The notes under the pieces were generated by a model that was not told where the DNA came from, made no database searches, and was given only the letters and a program-made list of their open reading frames with translations. The translations under genes were made by a program, and so were the position numbers. A stretch of DNA of 64,000 nt from NCBI GenBank assembly GCA_005798445.1, contig SYJG01000319.1, positions 1 through 64,000 on the forward strand, in the 5' to 3' direction. Shown here one piece after another: positions 1-8,140 of this stretch. The stretch's first letter is position 1, and the number at the start of each line of letters is the position of its first letter. Origin of the DNA: Planctomyces sp. GTDB taxonomy: Bacteria; Planctomycetota; Planctomycetia; Planctomycetales; Planctomycetaceae.

Positions 1-120
1 CCGCTCGCCATAAACATCTCATTTGAGGCCGCGTGGAGTATAAGCCGCACAGACACGGCAACTCGAAGGTCAGAGCCGTTCACAAGTGGTGCCATGCTCG
101 ATGATGACTCACGAGCCGTT

Positions 121-573
121 CTACACAGCGACTTTCACGACGACTTTTCGAACGGCCGCCGGTTGGCCATCAATGGCGGAGCCGGGAATATGGCCGTCTT
201 CAGGAAAGAAAATCGTGAAACTCCCGGCCGGGACCGTCACGAAACATCCGCTGCCATTGAATAGCGCGTAATCGACCTGCTCATCGTACGGCTTCTTGAC
301 CGTCAACGTTTTGATGTTCGCGTAGCCCATCTCCTCGACTCCAGCAGCGACGAATTGCACGTCGATGTATTTTCGATGCGCCTCCCAAACTCCCTGGTCA
401 CGAGTCTTCGTTGTGTTGTCCTGCACGAGCGCGTAGACCTGCTCGCCTTGAATCGGAATCTTCCCAACGGGCAATTTGGTGCAGTCGTTCTCTTTCAGAT
501 ACTTCAGCGCCGTCACGATCCGTTCGCCGAGCACGAAGTAACGAGCCGCGTTGTCCAACGTGTCGATGATCAT
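121..573 (-). CDS. YhcH/YjgK/YiaL family protein (NanQ-like sugar anomerase)
   Basis: A 150-aa cupin-like protein of the YhcH/YjgK/YiaL (DUF386) family. The E. coli member YhcH has been described as a sialic acid anomerase (NanQ). Visible family features are EAHRKYIDVQF in the middle and PEDGHIPG near the C-terminus, which supplies a probable metal-binding His. I chose the internal ATG at 573 because AAAGAGG lies just upstream and the family begins at MIIDTLDN; the track ORF is 25 residues longer. It is the last gene of the minus-strand run that includes a BNR sialidase-like protein, so a role in handling released sugars is plausible but inferred. Confidence 0.85.
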   Translation of the reverse strand: MIIDTLDNAARYFVLGERIVTALKYLKENDCTKLPVGKIPIQGEQVYALVQDNTTKTRDQGVWEAHRKYIDVQFVAAGVEEMGYANIKTLTVKKPYDEQVDYALFNGSGCFVTVPAGSFTIFFPEDGHIPGSAIDGQPAAVRKVVVKVAV

Positions 574-651
574 TCGACGAACCTCTTTGAATTCTCTGTC
601 GAGGAATTCGGTTTCGAGTGAGGGAGTGTCTCTGGCGAGGCATGCCAAGTT

Positions 652-2211
652 CTATTTTTCAGATTGCTTGGCCTCGATGCGAAGAATCTGCGTTCGCGTG
701 CGGATGAAGAGACCGCCTTCGGCGATGGCGGGTGTGGCGATGATGCTCTCACCGACATCATTGACGGCAAGCTCCTCGTAGTCCGCCGCGTTCTTGAGGA
801 CCGCGACGTTGCCATTCTCGCTGGCGAGATAGATCTTGCCGTCGCCGAAAATGGGGGACGCAAAGTAGCCGCCGCCGCTTCCGATTCGTTTGGGGCTGCG
901 CACCGGTTCTCCCCGTTTCGTGTCGAAGACGGTGCTGATGCCACCCTCTTTGACCAGAAACATCCGGCCGTCGGAAACGAATGGCGAGACGATGTGATCG
1001 GTGTTCTTCGTCTTGTGTTTCCACAAAAGATGCGTCTTCGTGACGTCCCCTTGGCCACCGCCACGAACCGCCAGAATGAACTGCTCGGCGGCAGCGTCGC
1101 CGCTCACTTTGAAATCGGCTCCGGCAAAGTTGTCGGGATGCAGGAAGGCCACATCCAATTCGCGTCCTTCGAGGAACCCGTCTTTGTTGAGGTCGCCACG
1201 GTCAAACGTCTTCTTAAAGAACGCCTCCGGGATCGGCTGCTTACCGACGAACTTCTGGATCTCGGCCTTGTCGAGCTTGTTGTCGTTGTTGCCGGCCTTC
1301 TCGTCGCGGTCCACGGACGCCAGCCATTGATTGGCGATCGCGCCACTTTGCACCGAGATGTAAATCACTCCGTCGATACAAACCGGCGTCGTCTTGATGT
1401 TTCGCAGCATGACCTTCGCAAACCATCGACGCTTACCAGACTGAGGGTCATAGCCGATCAACCGGCCGGTCCCCGCGACGACGATTTCGTCGCGGCCATC
1501 CACCGTGTTGACGACCGGATGCGAGTAATTCACTGCCATGTCGAGCCGCTCGTCCTTCCATCGCAACTTGCCGGTGGCTTTGTCGAAGGCATAGAAGGCG
1601 GGGTTGAGATCGTCGTCCTGACAGAACAGAACCAAGTCGCGATACAGCACCGGCGACATCCCCGGCCCCCACTTGAAGACGAAGAATGGAGTCGGGAGTT
1701 TCTGCTGCCAAACATCCTTGCCCGTTTGAGCATCGACGGTCAGCAGGCCCAGCGTGCTGAAGTAGAAGTAGACTCGGTCGGCATCAGCGGCGGGAGTGGC
1801 GCTGGCCTGACTGTTTGTCGCATGAACTTCGGCGAGCGGTCCGGTCGCCCAATCGCGTTGCCACAACTTCTTGCCGGTGGCGGCATCGAATGCGAACAGG
1901 CTGACGGTTTCGTCGGCGGTCATGCCACTCACGAACACTCGCCCCGCTGAGACGACCGCACCGCCGACACCGTCACCCACTTTGGCCGACCAGCGAACGT
2001 TTTCCGTGGCCGAAAACTTCACCGGAAGCGGCTTGGTTCCCGTAGACAGGCCCGTGCAATTCGGTCCCCGAAACTGCGGCCAGTCGTCGCCTTGGGCAAT
2101 CACCGGAAAGATCGCGGATGCCAGCAGAATGCCGACTGGGATGAAGCTCCTCAACAGAGCCTTCAGTCCTGAACAATCCTGAGAACAATCGCTGCGGCTC
2201 ATCTCGGTCAT
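652..2211 (-). CDS. PQQ-like beta-propeller protein with EF-hands
   Basis: About 519 aa, probably exported (hydrophobic stretch FIPVGILLASAIFPVIA near the N-terminus, then WPQFRGPNCTG, the usual opening of planctomycete PQQ-like propellers). Propeller blades end in repeats such as ATGKKLWQRDW, QTGKDVWQQKL and QSGKRRWFAKV. Between the blades are EF-hand-like calcium loops, the clearest being DLNKDGFLEGRE. ATG 2211 was chosen because GGGAG precedes it; the track start at 2349 would overlap the upstream gene. No catalytic residues are evident. In this family the propeller is usually an adaptor or an enzyme of unknown substrate, so the function is unassigned. It sits between the sialidase-like gene and the YhcH-like gene. 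Confidence 0.85.
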   Translation of the reverse strand: MTEMSRSDCSQDCSGLKALLRSFIPVGILLASAIFPVIAQGDDWPQFRGPNCTGLSTGTKPLPVKFSATENVRWSAKVGDGVGGAVVSAGRVFVSGMTADETVSLFAFDAATGKKLWQRDWATGPLAEVHATNSQASATPAADADRVYFYFSTLGLLTVDAQTGKDVWQQKLPTPFFVFKWGPGMSPVLYRDLVLFCQDDDLNPAFYAFDKATGKLRWKDERLDMAVNYSHPVVNTVDGRDEIVVAGTGRLIGYDPQSGKRRWFAKVMLRNIKTTPVCIDGVIYISVQSGAIANQWLASVDRDEKAGNNDNKLDKAEIQKFVGKQPIPEAFFKKTFDRGDLNKDGFLEGRELDVAFLHPDNFAGADFKVSGDAAAEQFILAVRGGGQGDVTKTHLLWKHKTKNTDHIVSPFVSDGRMFLVKEGGISTVFDTKRGEPVRSPKRIGSGGGYFASPIFGDGKIYLASENGNVAVLKNAADYEELAVNDVGESIIATPAIAEGGLFIRTRTQILRIEAKQSEK

Positions 2212-2263
2212 CTGAACTCTCCCGTGAATTGAATCTGTCATCGTCCCGCACAGGAGAGCCGTC

Positions 2264-4525
2264 CTACGGCAGTCTCCAGCGGACAACTTCCAAGTGGGTT
2301 TTTCCATCTTCGCCTCGGTACGAATACGACGTGACGAGCACACCGTCATCGAGTTGCACGGTCGGGCCGAAGCCGCCCCCCTGATCCTTGCCGACGGGCG
2401 TTCGCGTGTCGAGCATCAGACGATCGCGAGCAAAATCGAATTCAAATCCGTCGTCCGTTTCGCGGCCGGGGATCGCGCGCACTCCGAGCGGCGGCTTGAG
2501 ATCACGAACCGTGAATGTCAGCAGCAGCCGCTTGTCGTGTAGCCGCAGCAGCGACATGTACATCTCGCCGTAGTCGCCGAAATCGCGGATGCGGTCGAAA
2601 GTTTTTCCACGGTCGGCTGACGAGAACAAAATGAAGTGATCGGCTTGATCGTTTCCCGCTTTGATCGGCCGATCTTTGATCGGCATTTCGTTGCTATCGA
2701 CTCGGACCAACGCCCAGACCTTGCCGGATCGAGCCTGCCACAGCCAGGTCTCGCCGCCGAAGAAGCCGTATTGGCTTTTGAAATCGCGAGGCTCGCACTT
2801 CTGCGACTTGTCCCAAGTCTGCCCGCCGTCGGTCGAGCGCCAGACGAAATACGGACCGCCCCCGCCGTCGTAATCGACACCCAGCAGCAGCAAGCCGTCC
2901 GCCATCTCCAGCACATTGCGAGTCGTGTGATTGCTGGCCTTCGGCTTGATCTGCTCCGATTCGACGCGCGTCGATTGCCACGTCCGGCCGCCGTCGGTCG
3001 AGCGATGCAGGAAACCGGTCGTGTAGCCCCACTCGTTCCGCACGTCCTGCGCCAACAGGTGACCAGTGATGAAGATCGTGCCGTTCTTGAGCACCGTCAG
3101 GTACGGCTCGCGGCCGAGCAAATCGAGCCGTTGCGGACCGGACCATGTGCGGCCGCCATCCGACGACCGAAACAGCAACGTCTGTTCGAGCACCTTGTTG
3201 CCATCTCGCTTGTGCTGATGAAACGCGGTCAGCAGCAATTCGCCACTGGGCAACTTCGCGAGACAAGGCTTGTAGTCATCCACTTCGCCGAGCGGAATCC
3301 GCTCGCAGGCGAGCTTGTCTGTCATCAGCGATTTTCGATTCGCGATGGCAATGTCTTGACTCGCCAAGCGGAACGAGTCCATGACGATCGACTGATCGGC
3401 CTTGCCGTAGGCATCGTCACCACCGACGTGCCCGAAGACGAAGATGCGACCATCCTTCGTTTGCACCGAGCGGGGATAATAAGCCGTGCCAGGGAGGTCG
3501 AGTTTGTGCCAAGTCTGGCCCGCGTCACTGGTCCAATGGATGCCGCTGGTCGCCACGTGCAGGATCGGACCTTCGCGCGTTGCAAGCAGTTCCGGCTGAC
3601 CGCTGTGCGGCAGGACCGATGGGCCAGCCTGCTGCGCGATCCAGGTGTCGCCCGATTTCTTGAGCGTGCTCTGCCAACGTTTGGCATCGCTCGCGCGCCG
3701 GAAAACGCACAGCAAATCACCGTTTGTGAGTTCCGCGATGTCGAACTCTTCGGTCCAGCCGCCACGCTGTTCAACGAGAGTCGCAGCCACCGGCCCTTTC
3801 CAGGTGCGGCCTTGATCGGACGAGACCAGCAGCGCCGGTTCGACCTGTGCACTGAATTCCGCTCGCGTCTGGCTACCGGCTGCCGCCTGCGCCACGCCGG
3901 CCAGCAGGACGATCCGGCCGTCGCGCAAAACACGAATTCGGCGCGGCCAGCTCGAATACTTCGCTGCATCGAGCGGCAATTCCGGCTTACCCCACGTCTT
4001 CGTGCCGTCGCTGGATCGCTGCAAGAAACCTGTCTGCGGCAAGTCTGGATCGTAGGGCAGATAGAATCCGAACACGCCGCGCAACACGGTGCCGTCAGCC
4101 AGTGCCGTCTGCGCCTCATTGGTGACGCCGTTCATGCACGACTTGAAAGGATCGGCACTCACCTGCTGCCATGTCTTCCCCGCATCAGTCGAGCGGAGGT
4201 GGACGTTTTGCAGATCCAGCCCGGTCATGTCGTAGCCTGGGTGCCCCGGCGGAGGCCATGTCAGTCGGTGCTGTACTTCTTTGGGTGCCTGTGGTCGTCC
4301 CTCGATCGGTCCGGTCGCCTGAGTGAAGCTGACCATCAGGCTGCCGTCCGGCATCGTCCAAGCACCGACCCAACTCGTGAAGCCGGGCTTTTGCGGCGAG
4401 TGATAAATCGTCTGGCGTTGGTATTCGCCCGCGGAGAACTCGTCGGCCTTGGCGGTCGCGAGCAGTGCGAAGCCAGCCACGACCAGCAAAGACATTAAAA
4501 TCCGTCGCAAGTTTGCCGTTCTCAT
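2264..4525 (-). CDS. BNR/Asp-box sialidase-like exported protein
   Basis: About 753 aa with a signal peptide (LLVVAGFALLATAKA). It carries about eight Asp-box (BNR) motifs of the S/T-x-D-x-G-x-T-W type, for example STDAGKTW, SSDQGRTW, TSDAGQTW, SSDGGRTW and STDGGQTW. They mark a six-bladed sialidase-superfamily propeller, apparently two propeller-like halves given the length. Asp boxes are structural, so they do not prove sialidase activity; the arginine triad cannot be placed by eye. ATG 4525 overlaps the stop of the upstream DUF1501 gene as ATGA, which fixes the start and suggests translational coupling. A secreted glycan hydrolase or glycan-binding role is likely. Confidence 0.83.
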   Translation of the reverse strand: MRTANLRRILMSLLVVAGFALLATAKADEFSAGEYQRQTIYHSPQKPGFTSWVGAWTMPDGSLMVSFTQATGPIEGRPQAPKEVQHRLTWPPPGHPGYDMTGLDLQNVHLRSTDAGKTWQQVSADPFKSCMNGVTNEAQTALADGTVLRGVFGFYLPYDPDLPQTGFLQRSSDGTKTWGKPELPLDAAKYSSWPRRIRVLRDGRIVLLAGVAQAAAGSQTRAEFSAQVEPALLVSSDQGRTWKGPVAATLVEQRGGWTEEFDIAELTNGDLLCVFRRASDAKRWQSTLKKSGDTWIAQQAGPSVLPHSGQPELLATREGPILHVATSGIHWTSDAGQTWHKLDLPGTAYYPRSVQTKDGRIFVFGHVGGDDAYGKADQSIVMDSFRLASQDIAIANRKSLMTDKLACERIPLGEVDDYKPCLAKLPSGELLLTAFHQHKRDGNKVLEQTLLFRSSDGGRTWSGPQRLDLLGREPYLTVLKNGTIFITGHLLAQDVRNEWGYTTGFLHRSTDGGRTWQSTRVESEQIKPKASNHTTRNVLEMADGLLLLGVDYDGGGGPYFVWRSTDGGQTWDKSQKCEPRDFKSQYGFFGGETWLWQARSGKVWALVRVDSNEMPIKDRPIKAGNDQADHFILFSSADRGKTFDRIRDFGDYGEMYMSLLRLHDKRLLLTFTVRDLKPPLGVRAIPGRETDDGFEFDFARDRLMLDTRTPVGKDQGGGFGPTVQLDDGVLVTSYSYRGEDGKTHLEVVRWRLP

Positions 4526-5856
4526 AGCAGTTCCTGAATCGGTCGGCCGCTGCCGACGATGCTGGTGGGGCGGCCGCTGGAGTCTTCGTAGTGTGTGTCG
4601 AGCGGAATGCCGAGCGTCTGATAGATCGTCGCCAGCAGATCGAGCGGCGTGACGAGTCGCTCCTGAACACCTCCGCCCCATTTCTCGCTCGCCCCGACGA
4701 TGCGCCCCCCCTGAAGGCCGCCGCCGGCCAGCAGCACGCTGAAGCAATCTGACCAGTGATCGCGGCCCGCGTGACCGTTCATGCGCGGAGTACGGCCGAA
4801 CTCACCAGCACAGTAAATGATGACATCGTCCAGCAAGCCCCGCGCATCGAGGTCTTCGATCAGCGTCGCAATCGCACGATCCAACGGCGGCAAATGTTCG
4901 TCCAGCCCTTTCTCGATGTCGTTGTGATGATCCCAGTTCCCGGTGTTGATGTTCACGCAGCGAGCACCCGCTTCGACCAATCGCCGAGCCAGCAAGGCAC
5001 TCTGACCGTACCGGTGCCGGCCGTACTGATCGCGCACCTTCGGATCTTCCGCGTTGAGGTTGAATGCCGCACGCATCCGTTCCCCGGCAACCATCTCCAG
5101 TGCTTGCTGCTTGAACGTGTCGAGTCCCTCCATCACGCCGGTCTCGTCGATATCGCGACGGAGCGTGTCAAAGGTTTTGAGCAACGCGCGTCGCGAATCG
5201 ACGCTGCGGGCCGTGAGTCCGCTCGGCAGCGATAAGTTTGGGACCTTAAACTCCTTGGCGTTGGGATCGGCTCCCACCTCGAACGGATTGAACGCCTTGC
5301 CGAGATAGACTGCCCCCTGATACCCAAACGATTCCGATTTCGGGATGGTCACATAGGCGGGCATCGGCGGCTGACGCGACCCGAGAGAACGCGCGATGAC
5401 CGAACCCAACGACGGTTTCTGTGCGGCATTGCGAGCCAGCGTCGGACCGAAGTAACCGGTCTGCACCCAGTGAGCCGACGGGGCGTGAATTCCATTCTCG
5501 TGATGCACCGAGCGAACGATCGACACCCGGTCCATGACCTTCGCTTGAAGCGGCAACCGTTCGCTCAGCACGATGCCCGGCACGTTGGTGCCAATCGGTC
5601 GATACATGCCTCGGTACTCGGCCGGCGCATCGGGCTTCACGTCGAAGCTGTCTTGCTGGCTGACTCCGCCGTCCGTCCAGAAGATGATCAGCGATTTTTT
5701 GCTGTTGCTCGTGGGGGGTCCCGCTTCCGCTGCTTGAGATTCTAGTCGCAACAGATCGGCAAGCCCTAAGCCCAGCAGCGGGGCACCGATTTGCAGAAAG
5801 CTTCGGCGCGTGACGCCGGAGCAGTTCTGGAATGAGTGGCCGTCGATTCGCAACAT
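4522..5856 (-). CDS. DUF1501 domain protein with Tat signal
   Basis: About 444 aa. The N-terminus has a twin-arginine leader (TRRSFLQIG followed by a hydrophobic stretch), then the DUF1501 alkaline-phosphatase/sulfatase-like fold: IIFWTDGGVSQQDSFD early on, NTGNWDHHNDI and CAGEFGRTPRMNGHAGRDHW late. ATG 5856 is chosen because GGAG precedes it and it places the RR motif near the N-terminus. DUF1501 genes in planctomycetes nearly always pair with DUF1549/DUF1553 genes, as here (5876-8140). The biochemical role is not established; an exported hydrolase is the usual inference. The start of the next gene overlaps its stop codon. Confidence 0.88.
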   Translation of the reverse strand: MLRIDGHSFQNCSGVTRRSFLQIGAPLLGLGLADLLRLESQAAEAGPPTSNSKKSLIIFWTDGGVSQQDSFDVKPDAPAEYRGMYRPIGTNVPGIVLSERLPLQAKVMDRVSIVRSVHHENGIHAPSAHWVQTGYFGPTLARNAAQKPSLGSVIARSLGSRQPPMPAYVTIPKSESFGYQGAVYLGKAFNPFEVGADPNAKEFKVPNLSLPSGLTARSVDSRRALLKTFDTLRRDIDETGVMEGLDTFKQQALEMVAGERMRAAFNLNAEDPKVRDQYGRHRYGQSALLARRLVEAGARCVNINTGNWDHHNDIEKGLDEHLPPLDRAIATLIEDLDARGLLDDVIIYCAGEFGRTPRMNGHAGRDHWSDCFSVLLAGGGLQGGRIVGASEKWGGGVQERLVTPLDLLATIYQTLGIPLDTHYEDSSGRPTSIVGSGRPIQELL

Positions 5857-5875
5857 GACAGGGACTCCGGGCAGA

Positions 5876-8140
5876 TCAGTGATTGAACAGGAACTCATTC
5901 GTCGCCAGCAGCGACCACAGCAGCGAGCGGCAGGCTTCCGCTCGATCAGGTTCAGCGGCAAGGAAATCGACAGCAGCCTTCAGCTCTTCCGGTCGTGGTC
6001 GTCGGGCCATCGCTCGGAGAAACACTTCGCTCGCGAGTTCGGCGTGTGACTTGTCGCTGGCGGCGAGTCGCTCCGCGTAGCCGGTCTTCTCAGTCAGCTT
6101 GCGTTGGATCTCCGCCGAGTTCACCAGTTCCAGCGCCTGCGTCAGCGCCGGGGAATCGACTCGTTCGCATTCGCAGGCCGACATCCGCGCCGGTCGGCCG
6201 AAGACATCCAGAAAATGTGCGGCCACGTTTTCGTCGGGCAGTTCGATCGCGCGAGTGCCAGCGGCGACGCCTGGAAAGTTCGTCGGCACATCCAGGACTT
6301 GGCTGATGCCGTCGAGCAGCACCTCGGCCGTCACTCGCCGAGGATAGAACCGAGCGAACGTCTGTGTGTCGCCAGCATTACCCGGATGAGGAGTCGATTC
6401 CAAACCGTAGGCGTAGCTGCTGGTGATGACCCGGATGAGATGCTTCACGTCGAAGCCGCTGGCGATGAAGTCTTGAGCCAGCGCGTCGAGTAGTTCGGAG
6501 TTGCTCGGCGGATTCGTGCTGCGAGCGTCATCGATCGGGTGGACGATGCCGCGGCCGAGGAAGTGAGCCCACATCCGATTGGCCATCGTGCGGGCGAAAA
6601 ACGGATTGTCGGCACTGGTCATCCACCGTGCGAGACTGTTGCGCGGATCATCGTGCAGGCCGAGCGAGAACTCCTTCCCGCCGAGCGGTCTTGGCCTCAG
6701 GATTTCGCCGGTGCGCGGATGCAACACGTCGCCGCGTTCCTTGAGGAAAATGATCTCGTCGGTCGGGACTTCGGCATCCGCGAAACCTCCCTTGCGGCCG
6801 ACGCGAGAGAAGACTGCGGCCAAGCCGAAATAGTCCGATTGGCTCCATCGTTCCGTCGGGTGATGATGACACTGAGCACACTGCACACGGACTCCGAGAA
6901 ACGCCTGGGAGACGGACTCGACGTATTCCGGCGACTTCCGCACGGTGCGATACCAGATTGCCGGCGGGTTCTCGTTCTGGCTGCCGCTGGCGGTGATCAA
7001 CTCAGACACAAACTGGTTGTACGGCTTGTTCGCCGCCAGCGAGTCACGAATCCACGCGGCGAAGAGCGTCGTCCCCGCGCGCTGCTTGCTGGTCGAATAG
7101 CCGGCCCCGCGATTCTGCAAGATGTCGGCCCACTTGAGCGCGAAATAGCTGGCGTACTCCGGTCTCTCCAACAGACGGTCGATCAACCGCGAGCGTTTAT
7201 CGAGGCGAGTGTCGGCGAGATACTCGGCAACTTCCTCGTTTGTCGGCAGCGAACCGCAAATGTCGATCGTCACGCGGCGAAGGAACGTCGCATCATCGGC
7301 CGGCGCGGACGGGACGACTCCCAGCCGCCGCCACTGCCGCTGCAAGTGGCGGTCGAATGAAGCCGCTCCGAGTTTCGGTTCCAACAGATCAAGCTGTTGC
7401 TGAGCGGCCGCCATCTTCACCGGATCGCTGGCGAACGGGACCGCCGCATGAAACGTGGCGATCTGCTCGCCGAACCGAGCCATCACTGACACGAGTCCGT
7501 GTTGCGAACTGGTCTTCACCAACCCGTCTGCCTCGACGGACGCGATGTTCGGCTCGTTGGATTGGTACACGGCCTGCCGAGTCACTTCGCGCGACGTCCC
7601 ATCGGAAAAGAACGCCACGACGCGCAGTGGCTGAGACGAGTTGGTCGCGAGGACTTGCTCGCGAGGCGAAAGCTCAATGCGCACCAGTTTCGGATCGTCT
7701 TCTCGCGGTGCTGTCGCTCCTTGAGCGATCCAGTTGCGCAGAATCCGGTAGTCGTCACTGGACTCGTCCAGCCGCCGACCGCCGCCATGTGGCACACGGG
7801 ACGTCGCCTTGAGCAACAGCAAGCTGCGATCCGGGTCAGCGAGAGACAGCCGACGTCCTCGAGCGTCGGTGACGAGCGCGTCGTAATCCACCTCCGGCTC
7901 GAACCCGAACAGCGAGAGCTTGAAACCGTTCTGTCCGGTCGCCTTGCCGTGACAGCCGCCACTGTCGCATCCAAGCTTGGTCAGGATCGGCACGACGTCG
8001 GTTCCGAAACGAACAACGGATCCAGTTGGCTCTGCTGCGACGACTTCGCCCGACAACATCACGAAGGCACCAAGGGAAACCACGGCCCATTTGGTCGCTC
8101 TTTGTGCCTTCGTGTCTTTGTGTGAGATTTGTTCGATCAC
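5876..8140 (-). CDS. DUF1549/DUF1553 (Planctomycete cytochrome) protein with Ig-like domain
   Basis: 754 aa, GTG start, exported. In order: signal peptide (about residues 18-36), an N-terminal cytochrome-like segment with GCDSGGCHG (spacing CX4CH, not CXXCH), a BIG2-like Ig domain (about 160-245), DUF1549 (about 280-480, containing VQCAQCHHHP with a classical CXXCH), and DUF1553 (about 510-740, with NPFFARTMANRMWAHFLGRG). The GTG overlaps the stop of the upstream PPC gene as GTGA, supporting coupled translation. The first 27 residues (SHKDTKAQR and on) are encoded by a palindromic repeat. The partner is the adjacent DUF1501 protein; the substrate is unknown. Confidence 0.87.
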   Translation of the reverse strand: MIEQISHKDTKAQRATKWAVVSLGAFVMLSGEVVAAEPTGSVVRFGTDVVPILTKLGCDSGGCHGKATGQNGFKLSLFGFEPEVDYDALVTDARGRRLSLADPDRSLLLLKATSRVPHGGGRRLDESSDDYRILRNWIAQGATAPREDDPKLVRIELSPREQVLATNSSQPLRVVAFFSDGTSREVTRQAVYQSNEPNIASVEADGLVKTSSQHGLVSVMARFGEQIATFHAAVPFASDPVKMAAAQQQLDLLEPKLGAASFDRHLQRQWRRLGVVPSAPADDATFLRRVTIDICGSLPTNEEVAEYLADTRLDKRSRLIDRLLERPEYASYFALKWADILQNRGAGYSTSKQRAGTTLFAAWIRDSLAANKPYNQFVSELITASGSQNENPPAIWYRTVRKSPEYVESVSQAFLGVRVQCAQCHHHPTERWSQSDYFGLAAVFSRVGRKGGFADAEVPTDEIIFLKERGDVLHPRTGEILRPRPLGGKEFSLGLHDDPRNSLARWMTSADNPFFARTMANRMWAHFLGRGIVHPIDDARSTNPPSNSELLDALAQDFIASGFDVKHLIRVITSSYAYGLESTPHPGNAGDTQTFARFYPRRVTAEVLLDGISQVLDVPTNFPGVAAGTRAIELPDENVAAHFLDVFGRPARMSACECERVDSPALTQALELVNSAEIQRKLTEKTGYAERLAASDKSHAELASEVFLRAMARRPRPEELKAAVDFLAAEPDRAEACRSLLWSLLATNEFLFNH
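8060..8114. repeat. Imperfect palindrome inside signal-peptide coding region
   Basis: Arms 8060-8074 and 8100-8114 match at 14 of 15 positions (CACGAAGGCACCAAG against its complement). The right side continues into tctttgtgtga, giving the word pattern gcctt/cgtgtctttgtg. The element encodes residues 9-27 of the DUF1549 protein, so the leader peptide is partly built from a repeat. Confidence 0.7.
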
